A DNA stretch of 64,000 nt. It comes from CAWFXC01 sp963819735 (GTDB lineage Bacteria; Actinomycetota; Acidimicrobiia; IMCC26256; DASPTH01). Location: the NCBI GenBank assembly GCA_963819735.1, contig CAWFXC010000003.1, positions 124,001 to 188,000 of the forward strand. Direction: 5' to 3'. This document shows positions 26,550 through 35,994 of this stretch, one piece after another (within the stretch, counting starts at the first letter, position 1; every line of letters begins with the position of its first letter). The notes under the pieces were generated by a model. It did no database searches. It was not told the origin of the DNA and was given only the letters and a program-made list of their open reading frames with translations. The position numbers and the translations under genes are program-made.

Positions 26550-27716
26550 GTGGGGTGCGCGAGGGTTGGGCGCTCGTGGCGGCGGAGGATCGTTCGGGGT
26601 GGTCGTCGCAGGCCCGGTCGGATCGCCTGTTGGAGTTGCTGGCCCATCAGGAACGGGTCGCGGCGGAGGTCGTGCGGTGCGCGGGTGGGTGGGATGCGGT
26701 GTCGGCGTGGGCCGACGATGGTGCGACCAGCGCCCCGGCGTGGCTGACGGAACGAGCGCCGGTCACTCGTGTGGTGGCGGTCCGGTTGGTGCGTACCGCG
26801 CGTCTGGTGCGTGACCATGACGTAACGGCGGCCGCGCTGGCCGAGGGGGTGGTGTCGGTCGCGCACGTGGAGGTGTTGGCTTCCGCCGCGCACAGCCGCG
26901 CCGAGCAATACACGGAACATGAGGATTCGTTGTTGACCGCGGCCGAGGCCGTGACGCCTGACGATCTCGTCACTGTCGTGCGTCGGTGGCGGGAACTCGC
27001 CGACGATGAACTCGCGCGGCGTGACGCGGCGGCGAACTTCGATCGTCGTCACTTCCACATCTCGCCCACCACCGGTGGTGGTGCGCTCGGCGGGTTCCTC
27101 GACCCGACGGCGACCGCGACCGTGATCCGGGCTCTCGACGCCCGCGAACCTCCCGACCCCGCCGGCGGGGTTCCTGCCGCCACGGTCGTTGGCGCAACGC
27201 CGCGCCGACGCGCTCGTCGCCTTGTGCGAAGCAGCCATCGGCGGTGGCGTGACCGGTGACCCCGATCGTCACACACCGGCCCTGGCGGTCGACGCGATCG
27301 TCACCTACGAGACCCTCCTCGGCGACGGTCCGATCGATCTGCAATCCGCCCGTTGCGACATCCTCGGCTGCGGACCCGTCCCCCGTACCGCGATGGAACG
27401 CCTCCTGTGCGACACGACCCTCGGTCGGGTCCTCCTGCGGGGCCGGTCCGAAGTGCTCGACCTCGGCCGCCGTAGCCGCACCGTGTCCCGGGCGTTGCGT
27501 CGTGCGGTCATCCTGCGTGACGAGCACTGCCAGTTCCCCGGCTGTCGGGTCGACGCCGCCTGGTGCGACGTCCATCACCTCACCCACTGGCTCCACGGCG
27601 GCGAAACCGACCTCACGAACTGCGCGTTGTTGTGCCGTCGCCACCACGTCGCCTGCCACGAACAAGGCTGGAAACTCGCCCGCGGCCCCGACACCCAACT
27701 CGTCCTCGCCGCCTGA
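26546..27716 (+). CDS. DUF222 / 13E12-type HNH endonuclease domain protein (frameshifted)
   Basis: This gene is of the multi-copy actinobacterial DUF222-HNH (13E12 repeat) family. The DUF222 half (LLELLAHQERVAAEVVRC, VVSVAHVEVL, DLVTVVRRWRE) ends near 27150. The second frame resumes at PRSLAQRRADALVAL and carries the HNH core CQFPGCRVDAAWCDVHHLTHWLHGG, TDLTNCALLCRRHH. The net shift (+1) is somewhere in 27150-27195. ATG 26546 or GTG 26525 can start it. Base use is slightly richer in T than its neighbours at the 5' end. These genes are often mobile or duplicated; activity is unproven. Confidence 0.85.
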
Positions 27717-27914
27717 GGCACACGTGCGGATGGCCACAGGGACCAGGCCGGGGACGCCGATGGCGGCGAAGAGGGACCTCGGCGCCGTAGCGAGCCGCCC
27801 GCCGCCGCAGCCGGCCCCGAAGCGAACGAGAGGCGACGCCGGAGCGATGAGCCGTCGTCGCGCGGCCCCGGCCGTCACCGTCCACGAGGCGCGGCCAAGG
27901 TGGAGGCCGGAGGC

Positions 27915-29090
27915 CTACCCGAGCTTGGTGAGGGCGCGCTTCATGCCACGCACGGCCTGGTTGATGCGGTGCTCGTTCTCGACCAGGGCGAAGCGCACGA
28001 AGCCTTCGCCGCCTGGTCCGAATCCGACGCCCGGCGACACCGCGACCTTGGCGTCGCGCACGAGCAGCTTCGCGAACTCGAGGCTCCCGAGGTCTTCGTA
28101 CGCGGGCGGGATCGGGGCCCACACGAACATCGTGCCCTTCGGCCGTTCGATCTCCCACCCGGCGCGGCCGAGGCCGTCGATCAGCGCGTTCCGGCGGCCG
28201 AGGTAGATCTCGTTGACCTCAGCCGGGTAGTCGGGCGCCTCGTTCATGGTGACGGTGGCCGCGATCTGGATGGGCTGGAACGTGCCGTAGTCGAGATAGC
28301 TCTTCAGCTTCCCGAGCGCGGCGACCACTTCGGCGTTGCCGAGCAGGAAACCAACGCGCCAGCCGGCCATCGAGAACGACTTCGTGAGCGTGTAGAGCTC
28401 GACCGCGACGTCGCTCGCGCCCGGCACCTGGAGGATCGACGGCGGTTCGTAACCGTCGAAACCGAGATCGGCGTAGGCGAAGTCGTGCACGAGCAGCACC
28501 TCGTGCTCGCGGGCGAAGTCGACCATGCGTTGCATGAAGTCGAGATCGACGCACACGGTCGTGGGGTTGTGCGGGAACGACAGCACGATCACCCGTGGAC
28601 GCGGCCACGAGTCTTCCCACGCTTCGAGCAGGTTGTCGAAGAAGTTCTGTTGCGGGCCGAGCCGTACGTGGCGAACCTCGGCGCCCGCGAGAATCGGACC
28701 CCAGATGTGGATCGGGTACGACGGGCTCGGCACCAACGCCGCGTCACCGGGGCCGAGCAGCACCCACATCAGGTGCGAGAAGCCTTCCTTCGCGCCGATG
28801 GTGTTGCACACCTGCGTGTCGGGATCGAGCTCGACGCCGAACTTCCGCCGGTAGAGGTCGGTGATCGCGAGGCGCAGCTTCGGGATGCCTCGGCTGGCGG
28901 AGTACCGGTGGTTGCGCGGGTTCTCGACCGCCTCCGCGAGCTTCTTCACCGCGATGTCGGGCGACGGGACGTCGGGATTGCCGAACCCGAGGTCGACGAC
29001 GTCGACCCCGGCGCGCCGGGCGTCGATCTTCAGGGCATCCATGATCCCGAAGACGTACGGCGGCAGCGCGTTGATCCGGCGGAACTCCAT
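27915..29090 (-). CDS. alaC: Aminotransferase class I/II, AlaC-like (glutamate-pyruvate type)
   Basis: This 391-residue PLP fold-type I enzyme begins MEFRRINALPPYVFGIMDALK, the N terminus typical of AlaC/YfdZ transaminases that make alanine from pyruvate and glutamate. Other marks are VVDLGFGNPDVPSP, PSYPIH, FPHNPTT, DFAYADLGFDG, the PLP lysine in TLTKSFSMAGWRVGF, and GEGFVRFALVENEHR. Two start codons (GTG and ATG) are adjacent; ATG at 29090 is used. It is the last gene of a long minus-strand run. About 200 bases with no visible feature separate it from the convergent DUF222 gene. Confidence 0.87.
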   Translation of the reverse strand: MEFRRINALPPYVFGIMDALKIDARRAGVDVVDLGFGNPDVPSPDIAVKKLAEAVENPRNHRYSASRGIPKLRLAITDLYRRKFGVELDPDTQVCNTIGAKEGFSHLMWVLLGPGDAALVPSPSYPIHIWGPILAGAEVRHVRLGPQQNFFDNLLEAWEDSWPRPRVIVLSFPHNPTTVCVDLDFMQRMVDFAREHEVLLVHDFAYADLGFDGYEPPSILQVPGASDVAVELYTLTKSFSMAGWRVGFLLGNAEVVAALGKLKSYLDYGTFQPIQIAATVTMNEAPDYPAEVNEIYLGRRNALIDGLGRAGWEIERPKGTMFVWAPIPPAYEDLGSLEFAKLLVRDAKVAVSPGVGFGPGGEGFVRFALVENEHRINQAVRGMKRALTKLG

Positions 29091-29170
29091 CACCGCACGG
29101 TACCAGCCGGGTCCGGCGGCTCCGGGGGCATTGCGACCCGTGCTGCGCGTCGGTCTCGCGCGCGGTGTGG

Positions 29171-29987
29171 TCAGCCGCGGAGGCGAGGGAGCACCTGCTC
29201 GCCGAGCACGCGCGCGTTGTCAGGATCGCTGGAATCGACGGGCCCGACCATGATCCAGTCGGCGCCCGCGTCGACGTACGCGCGCAACGCGGCCGCCACG
29301 ACGTCGGGTCCGCCGACGATCACGTGCGGACCGGCGCCGAGTCGTTCGGCCTTCGCCGCGGCCGCGGCATTGTCGTCGGCTACGACGACGAGACCACCCC
29401 ACGAGATCGTGAACGGTGCACACGCCGCCGCGCTCCGCAGGCTCCCCGCCCGGGCGCCGAACCGGTCGACGTCGCCACCCCAGCAGTTCCAGCCGTCGGC
29501 GTGGGCGGCCGCCACCTCACGCACCGGTGGATCGGTGCCGCCCACCCACACGGGGTAGCCGCGGTCGCGCGTCACGTCGATTGCGTCGCGCAGCGCGGCG
29601 ACGCGGTCGGCGACGGTGCCGAACCCGAGTCCGAAGCTCTCGTTCTCTTCGCGGCTCTGCTCGTCGCCACACCCGACGGCCGCGAGGACAGCGATCCGGG
29701 CCGGCGATCCGCGCCACGGTGTCGAAGCCGGAGGCGAGCGTGGCCGGGGGCCGGAGCGTCGCGCGCGCCACGAGCGAGCCGATCGCGACGCGGGTCGTCG
29801 CCGACGCGACCGCGCCCATCAGCGCGAACAACTCGAGCGCGGGACGCCGTTCACCGGCGGCGGTGCGCCGGAAGAGGTGGTCGTAACAGAACACCCCGTC
29901 GAGGCCCGCGGCGTCGGCGGCGGTCGCCACCGCGAGCGCGGGACCGGCCTCGGTCCGGAACGACGGGAGCGTGATCCCCAACTTCAT
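29171..29987 (-). CDS. LLM-class (F420-type) flavin/deazaflavin oxidoreductase (frameshifted)
   Basis: A luciferase-like TIM barrel is split in two frames. The N-terminal part is MKLGITLPSFRTEAGPALAVA, GLDGVFCYDHLF and ELFALMGAVASATTRVAIGSLV; the C-terminal part is GYPVWVGGTDPPVREVAAAHADGWNCWGG (two pieces) and GADWIMVGPVDS. The break (net +1) lies near 29688-29692, where GPDR should run into AAVGCGDEQSREEN. Corrected length is about 271 residues. Actinobacterial members mostly use coenzyme F420, but FMN is possible. The ATG sits next to an 8-bp tandem repeat. The substrate is unknown. Confidence 0.82.
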
Positions 29988-29992
29988 CGGAT

Positions 29993-30032
29993 CATCGCCT
30001 CATCGCCTCTTCGCCTCATCGCCTCATCTCGG
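29993..30032. repeat. 8-bp tandem repeat upstream of the LLM oxidoreductase start
   Basis: CATCGCCT is repeated at 29993, 30001 and 30017, with variants CTTCGCCT at 30009 and CATCTCGG at 30025. On the minus strand this reads as repeated AGGCGATG, so each unit offers a purine-rich ribosome-binding-like string and an ATG just before the real ATG at 29987. The repeat lies between the ROK kinase stop and the oxidoreductase start. Confidence 0.85.
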
Positions 30033-30054
30033 CATCGCCGAGCCCGCGAGCCCC

Positions 30055-30999
30055 TCATCCGATCCCTCGCGCCAGCGCGGCGGCGCCGATGACCCCGGCG
30101 TCGCCCCCGAGCTCGGCGCGCACGATCGACACCGCCGGCCGGTACTCCGACCCTTCGATACGCCCGGCGAACGCGGCGCGCAACGGGGTGAGCAGCACGT
30201 CGCCCAACTCCACCAACCCGCCCGACACCACGACGAGCTCGGGGTCGAGGATGTTGACCAGGCCGGCCAACCCGATCGCGACCCCCAGGGCGTACTCCTC
30301 GACGATCGCGATCGCGTCGGCGGCGCCGCGCTGCGCAGCCTCGCCCACGTGCACGCCGGCGACGGCTTCCGCACTCCCCGACAACGCCACCACCGACGGC
30401 GCGTCGCCCGCTACGGCTCGGGCGCGACCCAGCTCACCGAGCCTGGTCCCGGATGCCACCGCCTCCCAGTGCCCGATTTCCCCGCAGGCGCAGCGCGGGC
30501 CGTCGGGATCGACCTGGAAGTGACCGATCTCGCCCCCGAAGCCGTGGGCGCCGCGCTGGAGCAGCCCGTTGCTGATGATCCCGCCACCGACGCCGGTGCC
30601 GAGGGTCACCAGCAGCACCTCGCGCTGATTGCGCGCCGCGCCGTGGGTGAGCTCACCGATGACCGCGGCGTTGGCATCGTTGTCGACCACCACCGGCATG
30701 CCGATGGCCGCGGCCAACTGCTCCCGCAACGGCGCGCGCACGAATGCCGGCACGTTCGGTGCGTAGTGGACCATGCCGGTGCGATCGACCATGCCCGCGG
30801 CCCCCATGCCGAGCGCGCGCGCGTCGGGGCGTTGCGGTGCGAGCTCCCGCACGACGTCGGCGATGTGCTCGACGATGCCGTCGAGCGTCGGCGGAGTCGG
30901 CGCGCGCCGATGGTCGACGATCGTGCCGTCGGCATCGACGACCGCGACGCGCGTGTTCGTTCCCCCGAGATCGACGCCGAACGTCGCGGGCTCCGTCAT
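30055..30999 (-). CDS. ROK-family sugar kinase (glucokinase-like)
   Basis: This 314-residue cytoplasmic kinase has the ATP-binding GVDLGGTNTRVAVVD, the sugar-binding VVVDNDANAAVIGE, LVTLGTGVGGGII, and the ROK signature with zinc cysteines, HFQVDPDGPRCACGEIGHWEAVASG (two parts). The Cys pattern CxCGxxGC is partly changed: the last Cys is His or Trp here (CACGEIGHWE). Family members phosphorylate glucose or related sugars. The gene follows the SRPBCC gene by 3 bases, a pairing seen in other actinobacteria. Confidence 0.9.
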   Translation of the reverse strand: MTEPATFGVDLGGTNTRVAVVDADGTIVDHRRAPTPPTLDGIVEHIADVVRELAPQRPDARALGMGAAGMVDRTGMVHYAPNVPAFVRAPLREQLAAAIGMPVVVDNDANAAVIGELTHGAARNQREVLLVTLGTGVGGGIISNGLLQRGAHGFGGEIGHFQVDPDGPRCACGEIGHWEAVASGTRLGELGRARAVAGDAPSVVALSGSAEAVAGVHVGEAAQRGAADAIAIVEEYALGVAIGLAGLVNILDPELVVVSGGLVELGDVLLTPLRAAFAGRIEGSEYRPAVSIVRAELGGDAGVIGAAALARGIG

Positions 31000-31002
31000 G
31001 CG

Positions 31003-31809
31003 TTAGCCGTCCGAGCGTTGTTGCCGCACGACCCGGTCGGCGGCGTCGAGCAGTGCCTTCGCCGCGTCGAGCAGCGCGTCGGCCGCCTCGAGCACGTGGT
31101 CACGCACCTCAGGGACCGCGCCGAGCAACTCCGTCACCGCGCACTCGAAGATCGACGGGGTGGGCAACGAACGCTCCTCGGTGCCGGCGGCGTCGAAGTC
31201 GACCGAGTCGGGATGCGGGGTGTGCGGGGGGTGCGAGCCCGGCGAGGCGTCGGGCGCAGGCTCCGCCGCCGCGATCGGCTCCCCAGCATCCGGCGCCACA
31301 TTCTCCGCCGCCGGCGCATTCGCGGACGCCGGCTCACTCGGAACACCCGGTTCGCTCGGGACACTCGAATCACTCGGGCGTTCGGCCATCAGCTTCAGCT
31401 CCTTCAGTGCAGTGCCCATGATGATGCCGGAGGCCCGGCGTCGGATCAGCCCGGGCATGGGCACCGACAGATCGACGCGCAGGTCGTAGTCGACGCGCGT
31501 GCCCGTGCCGTCGGCCGCGAACGCGTAGCGGCCGTCGAGCGCGCGCAGCATGTCGCCCTCGACGAGCACCCACGCGAACGACGCCGGGGCGTCGGTGAAG
31601 TCGTAGTCGAGGACGTAACGCACGCGGCGCCCGAGCGCGGCGGCGCGGTACTCGACGCGCGTGCCGCGGCCGGCGTGGTCGCGCGCGAGCACCGTCGCCT
31701 GCTTCACGTCCTTCGCCCAGGTCGGGTAGTCCTCGAACCCGGATGCGAGCGCGAAGCACCGCGACGGTTCGGCGTCGACGTGGATCTGCTCGTGCGCTTC
31801 GTCGGTCAT
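31003..31809 (-). CDS. SRPBCC / polyketide-cyclase-type lipid-binding protein
   Basis: This 268-residue protein has an N-terminal SRPBCC (START-like) domain, residues about 1-145: HVDAEPSRCFALASGFEDYPTW (shortened to ALASGFEDYP), KQATVLARD, VRYVLDYDFTDAPASF and MPGLIRRRASGIIMGTALKELK. A Pro/Ser/Glu-rich linker with repeated PSEP follows, then a C-terminal amphipathic Ala/Leu/Asp helix region. The tail is unusual for the family, which is normally one domain. It is sandwiched between a small membrane protein gene and the ROK kinase; ligand and role are unknown. Confidence 0.82.
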   Translation of the reverse strand: MTDEAHEQIHVDAEPSRCFALASGFEDYPTWAKDVKQATVLARDHAGRGTRVEYRAAALGRRVRYVLDYDFTDAPASFAWVLVEGDMLRALDGRYAFAADGTGTRVDYDLRVDLSVPMPGLIRRRASGIIMGTALKELKLMAERPSDSSVPSEPGVPSEPASANAPAAENVAPDAGEPIAAAEPAPDASPGSHPPHTPHPDSVDFDAAGTEERSLPTPSIFECAVTELLGAVPEVRDHVLEAADALLDAAKALLDAADRVVRQQRSDG

Positions 31810-31825
31810 GGAGAGAGCTATGCAA

Positions 31826-32275
31826 TCACACGCGTCGCCGGCCCGCGACCGGAGGCCGGCGCGGGAACGTGCCGTACCGCGCCCCCCACACACCAGCCAG
31901 GCCGAGCGGCAGCATCGGCACCAGCACCCCGAACGGTTCCCAGGCCGCGGTGCCGACGGTGATCGCCAGGCAGGCCAGGAACAGGAACAGGAAGTCGCGC
32001 TGGACACGCTTCGGCGCCGAGCCCTGGAGGAAGAACAGGTTGGCGACGGCGACGTTGTCACCGCGCGCACTGCGGGCGAGCCCGACCGCGAACGCGTACA
32101 CGAAGGTGCCGACCGCGACGAGGAACAGGACCAGCGCGACCCCGATGGCGACACCGATCTCCACGTCGGCTCCGAGCGCGACCGGGATCGCGGTGACCGC
32201 GAAGAGCCCGTTCGCGACCCAACCGAAGATCACGATCCGGCGACCGGGCGGCGCGAGCTGGTCCGGTTCCGTCAC
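31826..32275 (-). CDS. Small polytopic membrane protein
   Basis: This 149-residue protein starts at GTG (MTEPDQLAPPGRR) and has four predicted transmembrane helices (IVIFGWVANGLFAVTAIPVALG, VALVLFLVAVGTFVYAFAVGLA, FLFLFLACLAITVGTAAWEP and GVLVPMLPLGLAGVWG). The motif NLFFLQGSAPKRVQRDF between helices 2 and 3 may be a recognisable feature. No function is known. It lies between the GT4 and SRPBCC genes in the same direction, 16-20 bases from each, and so looks part of that operon. Confidence 0.75.
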   Translation of the reverse strand: MTEPDQLAPPGRRIVIFGWVANGLFAVTAIPVALGADVEIGVAIGVALVLFLVAVGTFVYAFAVGLARSARGDNVAVANLFFLQGSAPKRVQRDFLFLFLACLAITVGTAAWEPFGVLVPMLPLGLAGVWGARYGTFPRRPPVAGRRRV

Positions 32276-32295
32276 GCGGGCGAGCGTACCGGCGT

Positions 32296-33432
32296 TCACT
32301 CCAGCGGGCCGATGCCGGCGAGGTCGCCGGCGACGATCGGCGCGAGCCGGGCGACGAGGTGTTCGTACGAGAACTCGGCGACCGCCCGCGCCCGCGCCGC
32401 GTGCCCCATGCGCGCGCGGCGCGCGTCGTCGCCCAGGATCGCCGCGAGCGCGCCCTGCACGTCGGCGGCGCGGCCGTCGACGACGAAGCCGGTCTCGCCG
32501 TCGACCACCGCCTCGTGGGAACCCCCGCTGCGGCCGGCCACCGAGGGCACACCGGCGGCGGCCGCTTCCAGGAACACGATCCCGAATCCCTCGGCCTCGA
32601 GCCCCGCCCATCGATCGCGGCACGGCACCGCGAACACGTCGGCGGCGGCGTAGAGGCGCGGGAACGAGTCGTCGTCGGGCACCCGCCCGAGGAAGCGGGC
32701 CCGCGAGCCGAGCCCCCGCCACGCGGCGCGGGCCTCGAGGCGGCGCCGGTCGCGCCCGGCGCCCGCGATCGCGAGCTGTACGTCGGGGAGCCCGGCGACG
32801 GCGTCGATGAGCGCGTCGAAACCCTTACGGGGCACGAGCCGGCTGACGCCGAGCACCAGCGGTCGGTCGGGATCGAGCCCGAACGCCCGCCGCGTCGCGG
32901 CACGGTCGGTGGCGTCGAGGGGGCGGAAGCGATCGACGTCGACCCCGGGGGGCACGATCACGCCGGGCAAAGCGCCGCCGGCTGCGCGCGCCGCCTCGCG
33001 CGCCGGGTAGTGCCCCGCCGCGATCACGACCGCGGCACCGCGCAGCACGGGGCCGCCGAGCTGGCGGGTGCCCGGCAACCGCCCGGGAACGGTGACCTCG
33101 GCCCCGTGCACGATCACGCCGTAGGGCGCCGACCGCAGGCGGGGACCGAGCCGGCCGAGTGGGAGCCACGGGTCGAGCAGGATGAGATCGGCGCCGACCT
33201 CGGCGCCCAGCGCATCGATCCGGCGGGCGAGCCCCGGAGTGGGGAAGAACTGCCGCTCGGCTGCCCGCACGACGCGGAACGGTTGGGCGGCGTCCCACTC
33301 ACGGTCGCCGGGGTAACGCGTCGTGAACACGGTGGCGTCGCCCGGGGGCAGCCGCCGCCACAACTCGTAGAGGTACGACTGGATGCCGCCGATCTTGGGC
33401 GGGAAGTCGTTGGTGACGAGCAGCGCGGTCAT
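32296..33432 (-). CDS. GT4 glycosyltransferase, PimB-like mannosyltransferase
   Basis: This 378-residue GT-B enzyme begins MTALLVTNDFPPKIGGIQSYL, as in the actinobacterial PimB prime/MgtA group that extends phosphatidyl-inositol or diacylglycerol mannosides. It has VIVHGAEVTVPGRLP, VPPGVDVDRFRP, the nucleotide-sugar region VLGVSRLVPRKGFD, and the GT4 E-x7-E motif EAEGFGIVFLEA. The acceptor cannot be proved from sequence, but with the polyprenol-phosphate-mannose synthase at 19.4 kb it suggests lipid mannosylation. ATG start with normal length. Confidence 0.85.
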   Translation of the reverse strand: MTALLVTNDFPPKIGGIQSYLYELWRRLPPGDATVFTTRYPGDREWDAAQPFRVVRAAERQFFPTPGLARRIDALGAEVGADLILLDPWLPLGRLGPRLRSAPYGVIVHGAEVTVPGRLPGTRQLGGPVLRGAAVVIAAGHYPAREAARAAGGALPGVIVPPGVDVDRFRPLDATDRAATRRAFGLDPDRPLVLGVSRLVPRKGFDALIDAVAGLPDVQLAIAGAGRDRRRLEARAAWRGLGSRARFLGRVPDDDSFPRLYAAADVFAVPCRDRWAGLEAEGFGIVFLEAAAAGVPSVAGRSGGSHEAVVDGETGFVVDGRAADVQGALAAILGDDARRARMGHAARARAVAEFSYEHLVARLAPIVAGDLAGIGPLE

Positions 33433-33466
33433 CGCAGCCGCCCGGCGGTCGTCGCGAGCAGGCGGG

Positions 33467-34696
33467 TCACGGCAGCGGGTTGGGCTCGATCAGCGCGGTG
33501 GCCACCGAGTCGGTCGTGGGCACCGCCGGCTCGACCGCGACGCCGGCGGCCGGACCCGACGCGCGACCGAACCCCATTCGGAGGAGCAGCAGGCCGATGA
33601 ACGCCAGCACCGCACCGGCCGCGAACGCGCCGGGATAGCTCGACAGGGCGGCGACCCCGCCCAACACCACGCCGGCGGCGCCGCCCGCGAAGTCGAAGAA
33701 CGCGCTGAACGTGCCCACCACCGAACCCCGCTCCCCTTCCGGCACCCCGCGCAACGCGAGCAGCAACAACGCGGGATACAGGAACGACGAACCGACCGCG
33801 ATCACGACCGCGCCGACGACGAGACCGGCCGTCGTCTGCCACGCCGCCACCACAACCAGTCCGAGCGTGGTGGCACCCATCGCGATGCTGCCGGCGCGCA
33901 ACGGGCCGAGCCGGTCGGGCAGGCGCGCGCCGAAGATGCGCACTACGAGCACGACCACGCCGTACAGGAGGAAGAGCAAGCCGACGTCGCCGACGCCGGC
34001 CTCCGGCGCGTACAGCGGCAGGAACGTGCTGAAGCCGACGATCCCGAGCAGGGTGAGCGCGAGCAGCACTCCTGGTTTCACCGCCGCGGGATTGATGAGG
34101 CGGCCGCGCACAGTCTCGCCGCTCCCGCGGGTCTCGGTGGTGAACAGCGCGATCACCGCGGCCGACAGCGCGAGCGCGCCCGCCACCAACCACACGCGGT
34201 CGTAGTGCGAGTGGTCGAGCACGATCTCGCCGAGCACCGGGCCGAGGGCGAGACCGCCCCACACCGCCACCGACCAGTAGCTCACCGCCTCGCCGCGGCG
34301 AGCGACCGGCGCGAGGTCGGTGGCCATCGTGGTGCCACCGACGAAGAACCCGGCCTCCCCCAGGCCCATCACGACGCGCGTGGCGATGAGATACGGCAGC
34401 GACTCCACCAGGCCGGCCGCGATCGCCATCGTGCCGACGACCGTCGCGCCGCCGATCATGAGCACCCGTCGTCCGAAGCGGTCGCCCATGCGACCGGCGA
34501 GCGGACGCAGCAGGATCGCGCCCACTGCCAGCGCGCCGACCGCGATCCCGACCGCGACGTCGTTGCCGCCCAGCCGCTTCTCCACGTAGCGCGGCACGAC
34601 CGGGAGCAGCGCGCCGAGCGCGCCGAAGTAACACAGCCCCGACAGGATCACGATCACGAACCGACGCGTCAGCAGCGCGTCGGGCGCCCCGCTCAC
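33467..34696 (-). CDS. MFS transporter
   Basis: This 409-residue polytopic protein has about 12 transmembrane helices and major-facilitator marks: RPLAGRMGDRFGRRVLMIGG in the loop between helices 2 and 3 and GLGEAGFFVGG in helix 5. Proline/valine-rich residues end the protein. MFS carriers move small molecules by secondary transport; efflux of drugs or metabolites is the likely class but the substrate is unknown. The GTG start lies 7 bases from the stop of the reductase gene upstream, so co-transcription is likely. Confidence 0.85.
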   Translation of the reverse strand: MSGAPDALLTRRFVIVILSGLCYFGALGALLPVVPRYVEKRLGGNDVAVGIAVGALAVGAILLRPLAGRMGDRFGRRVLMIGGATVVGTMAIAAGLVESLPYLIATRVVMGLGEAGFFVGGTTMATDLAPVARRGEAVSYWSVAVWGGLALGPVLGEIVLDHSHYDRVWLVAGALALSAAVIALFTTETRGSGETVRGRLINPAAVKPGVLLALTLLGIVGFSTFLPLYAPEAGVGDVGLLFLLYGVVVLVVRIFGARLPDRLGPLRAGSIAMGATTLGLVVVAAWQTTAGLVVGAVVIAVGSSFLYPALLLLALRGVPEGERGSVVGTFSAFFDFAGGAAGVVLGGVAALSSYPGAFAAGAVLAFIGLLLLRMGFGRASGPAAGVAVEPAVPTTDSVATALIEPNPLP

Positions 34697-34703
34697 GACG
34701 AGT

Positions 34704-35915
34704 TCACGACGCGCGGGCGCGCTCGAGCGCGTCGGAGAACGTGGCGCGCTCCTCGATCATCCGTCGGTACTGCATCACCTTGGCCGGCATCGAGAAGCCG
34801 AGCGCACCGACCAGTCGACCGGCGCGACCGAACACCGCGACGAACCGCCGTTCTTCGAGCGAACCGTGGACGACCTCCATCTCGTCGTCGCCGCGGAAGG
34901 CGCCGACGGTCTGGATCTTGCGGTCGTACTGGTCGGACCACACGAACGGCACCGGCGCGAACGGCTCGGGAGTCTCCCCCGCGGGCACCAGCAACCGGCG
35001 GGCGGCGGCGACTCCCTGCTCGGCCGCGTTGGTCCAGTGCTCGAGCCGCATGAGCTCGCCGTCGAACAACGGATTGGGCCAGCGAGCGACGTCGCCCGCG
35101 GCGACGATGCCGGGCGCCGCCAGCAAGGTCTCGTCGCACACGATCCCGTTGTCGAGCTCGAGGCCGGAGCCTTCCAACCAACCCGTCACCGGCGCGACCC
35201 CGACCCCGACGACCACGAGATCGGCGTCGACCGCGGTGCCGTCGTCGAGGCGGACCCGCTCCACGTGCGCGTCGCCCTCGATCCCCGCCACGCCGACCCC
35301 GAGGCGGAGGTCGACCCCGTGGTCACGGTGGAGCTCACCGCAGACCATGCCGAGCACCGGCCCGAGGCCCCGCACCAGCGGCGCGGGCAGGGCTTCGAGG
35401 ACGGTCACGTCGAGCCCGCGCATCCGGCAGGTGGCCGCAACCTCCGACCCGATGAACCCCGCGCCCACCACCACGACCTTCGGATGGTCGTCGAGCCGGG
35501 CGCGGATGTCGAGGGCGTCGTCGATCGTGCGCAGCACGTGGATCCCGTCGAGCGCCGCCATGCCGGGCAGGCTCCGGGGGGCGGAGCCGGTGGCGAGGAT
35601 GGCGCCGTCGAACTCCAGCCATTCGCCGGTGTCGAGCTCGACCATGCATCCGCCGGCGTCGAGCCCGACCGCGCGCACGCCGAGGCGCAGATCGAGCTCG
35701 AGGTCGTCGTAGGAGGCGCGGCGCAGCACGAGGTCCTGCGGGCCCCACTCACCCGCCAGCAGCTGCTTCGAGAGCGGCGGTCGGTCGTAGGGCAGGTGAG
35801 GCTCAGCGCCGATGAGCACGATCCGGTCGTCGAACCCGTCACGGCGCAGCGTCTCGGTGGCCCGCAGCCCCGCCAGCGAGGCACCCACCACCACGACAGT
35901 CCGCAACGCCGCCAC
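34704..35915 (-). CDS. FAD-dependent ferredoxin reductase-type oxidoreductase
   Basis: This 403-residue pyridine-nucleotide-disulfide-type protein has an N-terminal FAD fold (VVVVGASLAGLRATETLR), PYDRPPLSKQLLAG, the NAD(P)H fold VVVVGAGFIGSEVAAT, and LAAPGIVAAGDVARWPN, followed by a reductase C-terminal domain (VPFVWSDQYDRKIQTVG). This architecture is that of ferredoxin/rubredoxin reductases that feed cytochrome P450s or ring hydroxylases. The assigned GTG lies only two bases after GGGAGG, so a start a few codons later is possible. It heads a long minus-strand run; no P450 or ferredoxin is adjacent. Confidence 0.87.
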   Translation of the reverse strand: MAALRTVVVVGASLAGLRATETLRRDGFDDRIVLIGAEPHLPYDRPPLSKQLLAGEWGPQDLVLRRASYDDLELDLRLGVRAVGLDAGGCMVELDTGEWLEFDGAILATGSAPRSLPGMAALDGIHVLRTIDDALDIRARLDDHPKVVVVGAGFIGSEVAATCRMRGLDVTVLEALPAPLVRGLGPVLGMVCGELHRDHGVDLRLGVGVAGIEGDAHVERVRLDDGTAVDADLVVVGVGVAPVTGWLEGSGLELDNGIVCDETLLAAPGIVAAGDVARWPNPLFDGELMRLEHWTNAAEQGVAAARRLLVPAGETPEPFAPVPFVWSDQYDRKIQTVGAFRGDDEMEVVHGSLEERRFVAVFGRAGRLVGALGFSMPAKVMQYRRMIEERATFSDALERARAS

Positions 35916-35994
35916 CCTCCCGTTTTCGCCCGCCGAGCCCCGTTGACCCGGCAGGGGGTCCGCGGGTGCGCACGTTAGAACAGTGCGCGGACGC

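Noticed and set aside
27900..31962. Long + strand readings opposite alaC, the LLM oxidoreductase, ROK and SRPBCC genes
   Set aside because: Composition is that of antisense shadows and all conserved motifs are on the minus strand.
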